Positions 50,973 through 59,624 of a stretch of 59,794 nt of DNA are shown piece by piece (position 1 is the first letter of the stretch; each line of letters begins with the position of its first letter). Below the pieces are notes generated by a model. It worked only from the letters and a program-made list of their open reading frames with translations, searched no databases and was not told the DNA's origin. Origin of the DNA: an uncultured Caldilineales bacterium (GTDB taxonomy: Bacteria; Chloroflexota; Anaerolineae; JAAEKA01); assembly GCA_937907455.1 (NCBI GenBank), contig CALESQ010000007.1:1-59794 (forward strand), in the 5' to 3' direction. The position numbers were made by a program, and so were the translations under genes.

Positions 50973-52474
50973 GCGCGCACTCCTGACATCAACAATCCCA
51001 GGCGTTGGCTATCAGCCTCGGCGCGGGGCAGCACTGCGCGAATTTCGCCTTCATAGATCACGGCGATGCGGTCGGCCAATGCCAGAATTTCTTCCAGATC
51101 TTCCGAGATTAGCAGCACAGCCGCGCCGCGTGCGCGCTGTTCCAACAATTTGCCGTGTACGTACTCGCCCGCGCCTACATCCAGCCCGCGCGTGGGCTGC
51201 GCCACCACCAGCACGCGCGGGGCACGCTCCAATACGCGCGCCAGGATCACCTTTTGCATGTTGCCACCTGACAGGGTGCGGATGCGATCATCGGGCCGGG
51301 CTTTGATCTGGTAGGTGGTGATGAGCTGTTCGGCGTGGCGAGTGATATGCGCTTTGTCCAGCAAGCCGCGGGGGCTGAATTCGCCCAGATGCTCCAGCGC
51401 CATGTTTTGCGCCACGGTCATTTCACCCACCACACTGGCGTGGCGGTCTTCCGGGATGCGCCCTACACCTGCCTGCATCACGCGCCGCGGGTCGGCGTTG
51501 GTGATGTCTGTGTCCTCTACCAGCACGCGGCCAGCGGTGACACGGCGCGTACCGGACAGCACCTCGGCCAGCTCTACCTGACCATTGCCGGAAACACCCG
51601 CCAGGCCAACGATTTCGCCGACATGTACGGCCAGAGATAGCGCCTTCAGCGCGGGCAATCCTTTGTTGTCCTGCGCGCTGACTTGATCGAGCCTGAGAGC
51701 AACCGGTTGATCGGCAGGCGGCGCAGGTCGTGCGGGTGGCGGAGTGAGGGAGCGCCCTACCATCAGCCGCGCTAATTCGGCCTGAGTGGTGTGGGCAGTG
51801 TCTACGGTGTTTACAGTTCTGCCATTGCGCATCACGGTCACTTGGTCAGTGATCGCCATGACCTCATGCAGCTTGTGGCTGATGAACACCACCGCCAGCC
51901 CCTGGTTTTGCAGACGGCGCAGCGCGCGGAACAGCTCATCAGCCTCTTGTGGCAACAGCACCGCCGTAGGTTCGTCGAGAATCAGCACTGTGGCTTTGCG
52001 GTACAGCGCCTTGAGGATTTCCACACGCTGGCGCTGGCCGATGGAGAGATCACGCACGCGTGCCGCGGGATCAATGTCAATGCCGAAGCTTTGGGCCGCG
52101 GCTTGGACGCGGCGTTGAGCCGCAGCCAAATCCAATGGCAGGCCGCGTTCTGCGCCCAGCACCACGTTTTCTGTTACAGTCAGCGGCAGGGCCAGCGCAA
52201 AATGTTGTGTTACCATGCCAATGCCCTGAGTGATGGCATCACGCGGCGCAGAAAAGCTGGCTGGCTGACCATTCACGGTGATGCTGCCGGTATCGGGACG
52301 GTAAAACCCGTAGAGGACACGCATCAGCGTGGTTTTGCCTGCGCCGTTTTCTCCCAGCAGCGCGTGAATCTGACCGCGCCTGAGAGTGAAATCCGCGGCG
52401 TCGTTGGCAATCAATGCACCGAAGCGCTTGGTGATGCTGCGCATTTGCACAGCCGGCGAAGCAGGTGGTTGCAT
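50969..52474 (-). CDS. Nucleoside ABC transporter ATP-binding protein (two ABC domains)
   Basis: 501 residues with two nucleotide-binding domains. Domain 1 is canonical: Walker A LLGENGAGKTT, signature DLSIGQRQRVEI, Walker B VLILDEPTAVL. Domain 2 has a degenerate Walker A (GLAGVSGNGQVELAE) and signature TLSGGNMQKVILARVLE, as in the RbsA/sugar-nucleoside class. It powers the BMP importer from the cytoplasmic face. It starts 80 bp after the lipoprotein gene, behind a hairpin. Confidence 0.94.
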   Translation of the reverse strand: MQPPASPAVQMRSITKRFGALIANDAADFTLRRGQIHALLGENGAGKTTLMRVLYGFYRPDTGSITVNGQPASFSAPRDAITQGIGMVTQHFALALPLTVTENVVLGAERGLPLDLAAAQRRVQAAAQSFGIDIDPAARVRDLSIGQRQRVEILKALYRKATVLILDEPTAVLLPQEADELFRALRRLQNQGLAVVFISHKLHEVMAITDQVTVMRNGRTVNTVDTAHTTQAELARLMVGRSLTPPPARPAPPADQPVALRLDQVSAQDNKGLPALKALSLAVHVGEIVGLAGVSGNGQVELAEVLSGTRRVTAGRVLVEDTDITNADPRRVMQAGVGRIPEDRHASVVGEMTVAQNMALEHLGEFSPRGLLDKAHITRHAEQLITTYQIKARPDDRIRTLSGGNMQKVILARVLERAPRVLVVAQPTRGLDVGAGEYVHGKLLEQRARGAAVLLISEDLEEILALADRIAVIYEGEIRAVLPRAEADSQRLGLLMSGVRA

Positions 52475-52506
52475 GAGTTTGGAGTGCTGGCAGCGGGCGG
52501 GGTATC

Positions 52507-52547
52507 GGGCGACAAGGTGACGGGTACTCCCGTCCGCCTTGTCGCCC
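52507..52547 (-). promoter_or_regulatory. Intercistronic hairpin between lipoprotein and ATPase genes
   Basis: GGGCGACAAGG pairs with CCTTGTCGCCC (11 bp), with a nested CGGG-TACT-CCCG. There is no T-run on the minus strand, so it is not a classical terminator. It could protect the 3' end of the lipoprotein message and keep the binding protein in excess over the transporter. Confidence 0.6.
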
Positions 52548-52554
52548 TGTTATT

Positions 52555-53601
52555 CTACGACCCGGCCTTGGAGGAGGCGGGCGGTTGCGATTCGGTGATG
52601 TCTACGCGGAAGATGCCGCTCTTGATGGCATCTTCCTTGGCTTTTACCTGATCCAGCAGCGCCTGCGGCACGCCACCGGTCACGGTGGTGTTGATGGGGG
52701 CCAACGCAGCACCGCCCTTTGCCACCATGCTGAAATCTTTTAGATCCTGCGCGGTGTAGGCTTTGGCCTTGACTTGGTTGATGATGTAGTCTACCGTGGG
52801 TTGCATGTTCCACACCGGGCCGCTAACCACGTTTTTCGGGGCCAGGCTGATTTGGTCGCTCATGTTGCCAAAGGCGTACAGCCCTTTTTCGGCGGCGGCC
52901 TCAATCACGCCGAAGCGCTCGGCAAACAGCACGTCTGCACCAGCATCTACCTGAGCCAGTGCGGCTTCTTTGGCCGCAGCTGGATCGAACCAACTGTTGA
53001 TGAATGAAGTCTTGACGTCTACATTCGGATTGACTTCTTTGGCTCCGGCAATGAAGGCGTTGACAATGCGGTTGACCTCAGGCACAGGCATACCGCCTAC
53101 TACACCGATGACATTGCTTTTGGTCAGGCCGCCGGCCAGCATACCGCTGAGATAGGCAGGCTCGTGGATCCAGTTGTCGAACACCGAGAAGTTTGGCTCA
53201 GCCGGGCCGCCACCTGAACCAAAGACAAAGGCGATGGCTGGGTAATCGCTGGCTACGCGGCGCACCGCTTCCTCATTGCCGAAGGCGTCACCGAAAATAA
53301 TGGCAGGTTTTTCTTTTTCGGCTACTTCGCGCAGCACGCGCTCCATGTCACCGGCATAACCGATGTCGTCGGTGTATTTATAGGTGATCTTGCCATCGGC
53401 TTGCGCTTTGTAGAGCGCGCTGTGGATCACGCCATCCCACGGCTCTTCGATGGCCGTGGCATAGGCCCCATACACCAACAAGGCATTGTCTGCGGCTGGT
53501 TGATTGCCAGCAGGCGCAGGCGCGGCGGGCGCGGCACAGGCAGAAACTGCCGCTGCCGTAAGCAAAACCATCAGGATGACCAGTAGCTTCTTGCTTGACA
53601 C
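52555..53601 (-). CDS. BMP family nucleoside-binding lipoprotein
   Basis: 348 residues. Lipobox LTAAAVSAC (about 13-22) followed by an Ala/Pro linker and a PnrA/BmpA-like periplasmic-binding fold: PAIIFGDAFGNEEAVRRVAS, AYLSGMLAGGLTKSNVIGVV, GGMPVPEVNRIVNAFIAGAK, ADVLFAERFGVIEAAAEKGL. It captures purine or pyrimidine nucleosides for the importer. GTG start at 53601 with AGGAGG 6 bp upstream. First gene of a five-gene operon ending in cytosine deaminase, divergent from leuS. Confidence 0.9.
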   Translation of the reverse strand: MSSKKLLVILMVLLTAAAVSACAAPAAPAPAGNQPAADNALLVYGAYATAIEEPWDGVIHSALYKAQADGKITYKYTDDIGYAGDMERVLREVAEKEKPAIIFGDAFGNEEAVRRVASDYPAIAFVFGSGGGPAEPNFSVFDNWIHEPAYLSGMLAGGLTKSNVIGVVGGMPVPEVNRIVNAFIAGAKEVNPNVDVKTSFINSWFDPAAAKEAALAQVDAGADVLFAERFGVIEAAAEKGLYAFGNMSDQISLAPKNVVSGPVWNMQPTVDYIINQVKAKAYTAQDLKDFSMVAKGGAALAPINTTVTGGVPQALLDQVKAKEDAIKSGIFRVDITESQPPASSKAGS

Positions 53602-53784
53602 AAGCAACCTCCTTTGTTTGCAAAACAACGAACGTATGGGGCATCTTTGCCGAGGGGGGGGACACGACAATGGGGAAAATCCAGGGAACCTGGGTGTGCC
53701 GCGCATGGTAACGCATTGTCTTTAAATTGCCAAATGCTTGTGCCATCTCTCGCTACGATGACGCTTTGTTTCTCTGCGCACAGT

Positions 53785-53813
53785 TTGACAAACCCTCATA
53801 ACTCGCCTATACT
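53785..53813 (+). promoter_or_regulatory. Consensus promoter for leuS
   Basis: TTGACA (53785-53790), 17-bp spacer, TATACT (53808-53813), followed at once by the T-box leader. The 552-bp gap 53602-54153 is filled by this promoter, the leader, and the upstream region of the BMP gene. Confidence 0.8.
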
Positions 53814-53820
53814 CCGGCAG

Positions 53821-54130
53821 CTAAGTTCAAACCGTGAACAACTATGAACAGGAGCAGTAAGCCAGTGCCCAGAGAGCGGACGGGTGGTGCAAGTCCGCAG
53901 GTGTCCGGCACGCGCCCAAGGCCCAACCTCGCCTGGGAGTTGCGGATGCGACTCGTCTCACGCCAGCATCCGCCGGCTCACCCCGTTAATGGTGCTGAGT
54001 GGATTTCGGTAAGCAGCGTTCTGTATACAGCAGCGAAAGCCGCAACTGTATACGGCACTGGTTACCGGTTTCAACCAGGGTGGTACCGCGGAGCGCGTCT
54101 TCGTCCCTGACCGGATGAAGGCGTTTTTTT
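53821..54130 (+). promoter_or_regulatory. T-box riboswitch controlling leuS
   Basis: The conserved T-box AGGGTGGTACCGCG is at 54077-54090. Stem I has CCAGAGAGCGGAC (from about 53868) with the distal GGTGGTGCAAGTCCGC, closed by GTGCC/GGCAC. A further stem is CGGATGC/GCATCCG (about 53943-53972), and stem III is GTATACAG/CTGTATAC (about 54023-54053). A terminator follows. Uncharged tRNA-Leu binding would switch to the antiterminator and allow leuS transcription. A CTC (Leu) at 53928-53930 lies where the specifier is expected, but I could not fix the specifier loop. Confidence 0.9.
54096..54130 (+). terminator. T-box regulatory terminator
   Basis: CGTCTTCGTCC pairs with GGATGAAGGCG (11 bp with two G-U wobbles), with a CTGACC loop and seven T. 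It is mutually exclusive with the T-box antiterminator. Confidence 0.88.
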
Positions 54131-54153
54131 ATTTTCTTTGAAGGAGCATGATG

Positions 54154-56979
54154 ATGGCAGAAAAATACAATCCGCAAGAGATCGAGCGGTATTGGCAAGA
54201 GCAATGGGAAGTGGACGGGCTGTACAAGACCGTGGAAGATCCCACGCGGCAGAAATTCTATTTCCTCACCATGCTCCCGTATCCTTCCGGTAACCTGCAC
54301 ATCGGCCATTGGTATGCCATGACCCCCAGCGACGCTGGCGCGCGCTACCGCCGTATGCAGGGCTATAATGTCTTCTTTCCCATCGGCTTTGATGCCTTTG
54401 GCTTGCCCGCGGAGAATGCAGCCATCAAGCATGGCGCGCATCCCATGCGCTGGACTATGGCGAACATCGCTCACATGCGCACGCAACTGCGCAGCATGGG
54501 CGCGATGTGGGCTTGGGATCACGAAGCGGTGAGCTGCGACCCCGAATATTATAAGTGGACCCAGTGGTTCTTTTTGAAGCTCTATGACATGGGGCTGGCT
54601 TATCGCGAGTTCGCTCCGGTGGATTGGTGCCCCAACTGCAACACCACCCTGGCGCGCGAGCAGGTGTGGGGTGATGACCGCCATTGCGAGCGCTGCGGCA
54701 CGCCGGTGATCAAAAAAGAGCTGAACCAGTGGAAGTTCCGCATCACCCAGTACGCCCAGGAGCTGCTGGATGGTCTGGAGACCATTGACTGGCCGGAGCG
54801 CGTCAAAACCATGCAAACCAACTGGATTGGCCGCTCGGAAGGCGCAGAGGTGCGGTTTCCGCTGCAAAACCATGCCGCGGCGCAGATCACGGTGTTTACC
54901 ACGCGGCCCGATACGCTGTGGGGTGCCACCTTTATGGTGTTGGCCCCGGAACATCCGCTGGTCAGCCAGATCACCAGCGATGGTCAGCGTGCGGCAGTGG
55001 AGGCCTATGTGCAGCAAGCCGCGCGGCTGGATGAGATCACGCGCGGGGCTGCCGATAAGGAAAAGACCGGCGTGTTTACCGGCGGCTATGCGATCAACCC
55101 TGTCAACGGCGTGCCTATTCCGGTATGGATTGCCGATTATGTGTTGATGACCTACGGCACAGGCGCGATTATGGCAGTGCCTGCGCATGACGAGCGCGAC
55201 TTTGCTTTTGCGCTGCGCTTTGGTCTGCCTATCGTGCCGGTGATCGCGCGGCCATCAGGCCGCGCCAAAAGCGCGGTGTGGCAAGGTTCGGTGAGCGAGG
55301 GATTCACCGCGGCCCTGCAAGCAGCCGGCATCTCCGTCGAACCGCTGACGATTGCCGACCGCGGCGATTTTCACGCGGTCAGCCTGAGCCACGGGCAGAT
55401 CGAGCCTTATCGTGCCCTCTTGCAGGCGCATTTGCACCCCGGCCACTGGGCTGATGTGGTGGGCTGTGGCTGGCAGGTGGTGTTCCCCGACGAGGTGATG
55501 ACGCTGGACTCGGCCGCGGCCGATGCGGCTATCATGGCCCGCTGCCATGCCGGCTATGACTATATGCGCCAGTTCCCCACTACCATGGCGATGTGGCACG
55601 CACTGGAATGGTACCGCGATGTGCTGTTCCATCACGATTACGGCACGATGATTCACTCTGCTGCGTTCAGCGGCACGCCGGGCGATCAGGCTAAAGGTGC
55701 AGTCACTGCCTGGCTGATGGCCCACGACATTGGTCAGGGCATGGTGAATTTCCGTCTGCGCGACTGGCTGATCAGCCGACAACGCTACTGGGGCGCGCCT
55801 ATTCCCATGATTCACTGCCCCACCTGCGGCGTGGTGCCTGTTCCCTACGCCGATCTGCCGGTGGTGTTGCCGGAAGACGCTGAGTTTTTGCCCACCGGCG
55901 AAAGCCCGCTGCGTTTCCATGAAGGCTTTCGCCATGTGGCCTGCCCGCGCTGCGACGGCCCCGCAGAGCGGGAAAGCGACACCATGGACACGTTCATGTG
56001 TTCTTCTTGGTATCACTACGCCTATGTTACGCCGTATCACAAAGCTGGCCGGACGCTCAGCCCGGACGATACGCCGTGGGACGAGGAGGCCGGGGCCTAC
56101 TGGCTGCCGGTGGATCAGTACACCGGAGGCATTGAACATGCCACCATGCACCTGATCTACACGCGCTTTTTCACCAAGGCGATGCGCGACATGGGGTTGG
56201 TGACCTTTGATGAGCCGATGCTGCATCTCTTCAACCAGGGTATGATTCTGGGCGAGGACAACGAGAAGATGTCGAAGAGCCGCGGCAACGTGGTGGCGCC
56301 CGATGATCTGGTGGCGCGCTATGGGGCCGATGCCATTCGCGCCTATCTGATGTTTATCGGCCCGTGGGAGCTGGGCGGGCCGTGGAACAGCAAGGGCATC
56401 GAGGGGGTGGTGCGCTTTATGCAGGATGTGTGGAGCCTGGGCACGGAAAGCGCCGCGCAAAGCGCCGATTTGCCCGACGAAACTGCGGTACGCGCGCTGC
56501 GCCGCACGGTGCATCAGACCATTCGCGATGTCACGGCAGACGTGGAGGCGTTCAAGTTCAACACGGTGGTGTCCAAGCTGATGGCCCTGCGCAACACGCT
56601 GAAGACGGCGCGCGGCAGCGCTGTGATGGGTTCACCGGTCTGGAACGAAGCGTTGGACAGCCTGCTGTTGCTGCTGGCTCCCATTGCACCGCACATCAGC
56701 GAAACGCTGTGGCAGCGACACCATCCCGGCGCCAGCGTTCATGTGCAGTCGTGGCCCGTGTGGGATGCCGAGGCAGCCAAAGAGGAAAGCGTCACCCTGG
56801 TGGTGCAGGTCAACGGCAAAGTGCGCGGCAAAATCGAAGCTCCCGCGGGTGTGGATGAAGCCACCGCGCGCGCCCTGGCTCTGGCCGATCCCAACGTGCA
56901 ACGCCACATCGAAGGCAAAACCGTGCGCAAGGTGATTATTGCCGGCGGCGGGGCGTTGGTGAATGTGGTAGCAGGTTAA
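54154..56979 (+). CDS. leuS: Leucyl-tRNA synthetase with enlarged editing region
   Basis: 941 residues, about 80-120 longer than common bacterial LeuRS. HIGH motif in PYPSGNLHIGHWYAMTPSDA, KMSKS motif in EKMSKSRGNVVAPDD, editing-domain TTRPDTLWGATFMVLAPEHP and the zinc-like CPNCNTTLAREQ/CERCGTP pair. The extra length is mostly at about 367-495, between the CP1 editing-domain strand FGLPIVPVI and MIHSAAFSGTPGD, where E. coli-type enzymes have about 25 residues. C-terminal VVQVNGKVRGKIEAPAG is normal. Three ATGs in tandem; 54154 gives the best spacing to AAGGAG. Regulated by the T-box leader. Confidence 0.95.
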   Translation: MAEKYNPQEIERYWQEQWEVDGLYKTVEDPTRQKFYFLTMLPYPSGNLHIGHWYAMTPSDAGARYRRMQGYNVFFPIGFDAFGLPAENAAIKHGAHPMRWTMANIAHMRTQLRSMGAMWAWDHEAVSCDPEYYKWTQWFFLKLYDMGLAYREFAPVDWCPNCNTTLAREQVWGDDRHCERCGTPVIKKELNQWKFRITQYAQELLDGLETIDWPERVKTMQTNWIGRSEGAEVRFPLQNHAAAQITVFTTRPDTLWGATFMVLAPEHPLVSQITSDGQRAAVEAYVQQAARLDEITRGAADKEKTGVFTGGYAINPVNGVPIPVWIADYVLMTYGTGAIMAVPAHDERDFAFALRFGLPIVPVIARPSGRAKSAVWQGSVSEGFTAALQAAGISVEPLTIADRGDFHAVSLSHGQIEPYRALLQAHLHPGHWADVVGCGWQVVFPDEVMTLDSAAADAAIMARCHAGYDYMRQFPTTMAMWHALEWYRDVLFHHDYGTMIHSAAFSGTPGDQAKGAVTAWLMAHDIGQGMVNFRLRDWLISRQRYWGAPIPMIHCPTCGVVPVPYADLPVVLPEDAEFLPTGESPLRFHEGFRHVACPRCDGPAERESDTMDTFMCSSWYHYAYVTPYHKAGRTLSPDDTPWDEEAGAYWLPVDQYTGGIEHATMHLIYTRFFTKAMRDMGLVTFDEPMLHLFNQGMILGEDNEKMSKSRGNVVAPDDLVARYGADAIRAYLMFIGPWELGGPWNSKGIEGVVRFMQDVWSLGTESAAQSADLPDETAVRALRRTVHQTIRDVTADVEAFKFNTVVSKLMALRNTLKTARGSAVMGSPVWNEALDSLLLLLAPIAPHISETLWQRHHPGASVHVQSWPVWDAEAAKEESVTLVVQVNGKVRGKIEAPAGVDEATARALALADPNVQRHIEGKTVRKVIIAGGGALVNVVAG

Positions 56980-57037
56980 AATGACAAGGCGACTTGGTGA
57001 TCTGGTGACAGGGTGATTAGCTAAAGAGAGGTGGGCG

Positions 57038-57439
57038 ATGGTTGGTAAAATTGTTTCACATCGCGATCTGGAAGTGTACCAGAAGGTTTTTCAGGCAGCT
57101 ATGAGGATTTTTGAACTATCCATCGCCCTCCCTCAGGAAGAATGCTATTCGCTAACCGATCAAATCAGGCGTTCACCACGGTCTGTTTGTGCGAATCTGG
57201 CTGAAGCCTGGCGCAAACGGCGCCACAAAGCTGCTTTCATCAGCAAGTTAGCGGACGCTGAAGGTGAAGCCGCGGAAACGCAGGTGTGGATCGGATTTGC
57301 TGTCAATTGTCGTTATCTGTCACCTGACGATGGCAACGCGCTTTACAAGACCTGTCAAGAAGTGCTGGCAACGTTTGTCGGCATGATCACCCACGCCAAC
57401 ACCTGGACTCTCACCCCCAAGCCGCCTAAACCGCGTTGA
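57038..57439 (+). CDS. Four-helix-bundle protein (23S rRNA IVS-protein family)
   Basis: 133 residues. SHRDLEVYQKVFQAAMRIFE, LTDQIRRSPRSVCANLAEAW and FISKLADAEGEAAETQVWIG match the TIGR02436/S23 four-helix-bundle family, small positively charged pentameric proteins first noted in rRNA intervening sequences and related to the Avd accessory proteins of diversity-generating retroelements. There is no reverse transcriptase or rRNA nearby. A GAGGTGGG site precedes the ATG. Function in this setting is unknown; it sits between leuS and trmB. Confidence 0.85.
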   Translation: MVGKIVSHRDLEVYQKVFQAAMRIFELSIALPQEECYSLTDQIRRSPRSVCANLAEAWRKRRHKAAFISKLADAEGEAAETQVWIGFAVNCRYLSPDDGNALYKTCQEVLATFVGMITHANTWTLTPKPPKPR

Positions 57440-57466
57440 CAACCTTCTTCACCCTGTTATCCGCTC

Positions 57467-58228
57467 ATGTCCCAACGCTCTCTTCTCAAACTTGGCCGTG
57501 ATGATTTTGATGTAGACCCTGCGCGGCAGCAGGAGGCCGCGGCGCGCTACGAGGAGGGCCGCGGCTTGATCGGCGGCGATCCGAACCGTCGGCCCGATCA
57601 CATCCGCTGGCGGCCTATTGCAGAGGATCAGCCCTGGTTTCGGCTGATAGACCTTAGCGCGGCCAAACAGGCGCGGCTGGAGGCGTTTCTGGCTGACACG
57701 GCCACGCCGCTGGAGATCGAGATCGGCTTTGGCGGTGGTGAATTTCTGCTGGGCCGTGCTGCGGCGCAGACTGAGCGGCGCTTTTTGGGCTTTGAGGTAA
57801 AGCGCGATCTTTGTGCAACGCTGGCAAGGCAGCTTCAGACTGCGGCGCTGGGGCATGTGTGGATCAGCGATGATGATGCGCGCTGGGCTTTGCCGCAACT
57901 GGCGCTGGCCGGCCGTGTCGCGGTGATTCATATTCTCTATCCCGATCCGTGGTGGAAGCGTCGCCATCAGGTGAAACGGTTGTTCAGCCCGCCCTTTGCT
58001 CAGTTGCTGCACGGTTTGCTGGCCTCAAACGGTCTGCTGCATGTGCGCACTGATGTGGAGGGCTATGCCGCGCTGGTGGCTGAGGTGCTGGCCGCGCACG
58101 GCGGCTTCACACCCAACACCCCCGCCTGGGCAGAGCCGTTCAACGCTGACCCGCCTACACAGCGCGAAGCCTATTGCCGCCAGATCGCCCGCCCGTTCTG
58201 GTTGATGGGGTTCGCGCGCAAAGCGTGA
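57467..58228 (+). CDS. trmB: tRNA (guanine-N7)-methyltransferase
   Basis: 253 residues. LEIEIGFGGGEFLLGRAAAQ is the SAM-binding site and HILYPDPWWKRRHQVKRLFS is the TrmB signature that binds tRNA and the target base. It methylates G46 in the tRNA variable loop. An N-terminal extension of about 65 residues precedes the core (family members often begin nearer the SAM motif), with LIGGDPNRRPDHIRWRP. It starts 27 bp after the four-helix-bundle gene. Confidence 0.92.
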   Translation: MSQRSLLKLGRDDFDVDPARQQEAAARYEEGRGLIGGDPNRRPDHIRWRPIAEDQPWFRLIDLSAAKQARLEAFLADTATPLEIEIGFGGGEFLLGRAAAQTERRFLGFEVKRDLCATLARQLQTAALGHVWISDDDARWALPQLALAGRVAVIHILYPDPWWKRRHQVKRLFSPPFAQLLHGLLASNGLLHVRTDVEGYAALVAEVLAAHGGFTPNTPAWAEPFNADPPTQREAYCRQIARPFWLMGFARKA

Positions 58229-58318
58229 GGCGCGCGGAGTGGAACGTCAGAGGTAAGAAGTAAAAAGTGAAGAGTGAGTAGCGGGGAATGGATAAGTACT
58301 ACCCCGAAAATCGCTCGG

Positions 58319-58361
58319 AGCCGGTCCCTCGGGAATGGTTCGCAATCTTCCACCGTGCCCG
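58319..58361. repeat. Dispersed GC-rich element, copy 3
   Basis: AGCCGGTCCCTCGGGAATGG then TTCGCAATCTTCCACCGTGCC, aligning along its length with the copy at 23390-23431. It lies between convergent trmB and the epimerase, next to an AAGTAAAAAGTGAAGAGTGAG low-complexity tract (about 58256-58280). Confidence 0.65.
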
Positions 58362-58418
58362 TCCGCTTTTCTCTCTGGAGCGCTGTTTACGTTTGACGCC
58401 TCCCGCTTCACCCCTTGT

Positions 58419-59399
58419 TCACCGCCTGCTGGAAAACTCAATCACCTGGCGCAAGGTTTCGTCCAGGGGGATGGTGGGACGCCAGCCGATGGCACGTTCG
58501 ATCTTGCTGATATCCGGCACGCGGCGCAGCATGTCCTCGAAGCCTTCCGCATAGGCCTCGGCATAAGGCACGAAGGTAATCTGCTCACGCCAGCCAGCCT
58601 GCTCGCCATTCACTGCCAGCAGGGTGCGCCGTGCCAGCTCTAGAATCGTCACTTCTTCGGTGGAGCCAATGTTGAATACCTGCCCCAGCGCGGCTTCGCT
58701 CTCGGCCAGGCCGATAATGGCACGCACCGCATCCTGCACGTTGCAGAAACAGCGTGTTTGCGCGCCGTTGCCATACACTGTGATTGCCTGGCCGGCCAGC
58801 GCCTGCTGCACAAAGCGCGGGATCACCATGCCGTAGCGTCCGGTCTGCCGCGGCCCTACCGTGTTGAACAGGCGGAACAGCGTCACCGGCAGGCTGTGTT
58901 CGTGGTAATAAGCCAACGCCAGAAACTCATCCACCATTTTCGAGGCCGCATAAGCCCATCGGTTGCGTGCGGTCGGCCCCAGCACGATATCCGCGTCTTC
59001 GCGGTAAGGCACCTGGCTGCTCTTGCCGTATACCTCAGAGGTGGAAGCGATCAGCACGCGGGCGCGGTAGCGCCGCGCGGCGCGCAGCACGGCCTCGGTC
59101 CCCAGGATATTGGTTTCGATGGTACGCACGGGGTTACGGATGATCAATTGCACGCCCACGGCCGCGGCCAGGTGAAAGATGACATCGCATTCGCTCACCA
59201 GGCGGTCGAGTACCATCTCGTTGTTGAGCGTTTCGATGGCCAGGCGAAAGCGCTCATGGCCGATGAGGTGGCGCACGTTGTCGGTGTTGCCGGTGGAGAG
59301 GTTGTCAATCAGGGTGACGTGGCAGCCGCGTGCCAGCAGCGTCTCAGCCAGGTGAGAGCCGATGAAGCCCGCGCCGCCGGTGATAAGGATTCGTTGCAT
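58419..59399 (-). CDS. NAD-dependent sugar-nucleotide epimerase/dehydratase
   Basis: 326 residues, an extended SDR. TGGAGFIGSHLAETLLARG binds NAD; STSEVYGKS and YAASKMVDEF give the Ser/Tyr/Lys active site; FRLFNTVGPRQTGRYGMVIP and GNGAQTRCFCNVQDAVRAII are typical of UDP-glucose-4-epimerase and UDP-xylose-synthase-like enzymes. GARNRWAYAASK-type context with SEVYGKS is closest to UDP-glucuronate decarboxylases, but the substrate is not settled. No clear Shine-Dalgarno at the ATG (59399). Its 5' end lies 44 bp from the tRNA gene. Confidence 0.9.
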   Translation of the reverse strand: MQRILITGGAGFIGSHLAETLLARGCHVTLIDNLSTGNTDNVRHLIGHERFRLAIETLNNEMVLDRLVSECDVIFHLAAAVGVQLIIRNPVRTIETNILGTEAVLRAARRYRARVLIASTSEVYGKSSQVPYREDADIVLGPTARNRWAYAASKMVDEFLALAYYHEHSLPVTLFRLFNTVGPRQTGRYGMVIPRFVQQALAGQAITVYGNGAQTRCFCNVQDAVRAIIGLAESEAALGQVFNIGSTEEVTILELARRTLLAVNGEQAGWREQITFVPYAEAYAEGFEDMLRRVPDISKIERAIGWRPTIPLDETLRQVIEFSSRR

Positions 59400-59443
59400 A
59401 GGGTGCGATGAGGAAAAGGGGATGGGACGTTAAGTCAGCGAGG

Positions 59444-59516
59444 TGCCCCCGGCAGGACTCGAACCTGCGACCAAGGGTTTAGGAAACCCCTGCTCTGTCC
59501 TCTGAGCTACGGAGGC
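59444..59516 (-). tRNA. tRNA-Arg (anticodon CCU)
   Basis: 73 nt cloverleaf on the minus strand: acceptor GCCTCCG/CGGGGGC with discriminator A, D stem GCTC/GAGC, anticodon stem GGGGT/ACCCT with loop TTCCTAA (anticodon CCT), T arm GCAGG-TTCGAGT-CCTGC. CCA is not encoded (CCT follows). It reads AGG codons. Confidence 0.95.
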
Positions 59517-59624
59517 GTGGGATTGGGCAATCGCTGCTGCCATTGTATCCAGGATGAGGGCTGGCGTCTAGTTTGGTGATTAGTGAGTATGTCACCCATC
59601 AGGAAAACGCTAAATATTGATTGC

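Noticed and set aside
53844..54110. 88-codon ORF overlapping the T-box leader
   Set aside because: The same bases form a recognisable T-box leader; the ORF has no ribosome site and no homologous motif.
57038..57439. Diversity-generating retroelement (Avd-like protein)
   Set aside because: No reverse transcriptase or template/variable repeat pair was seen in the window.
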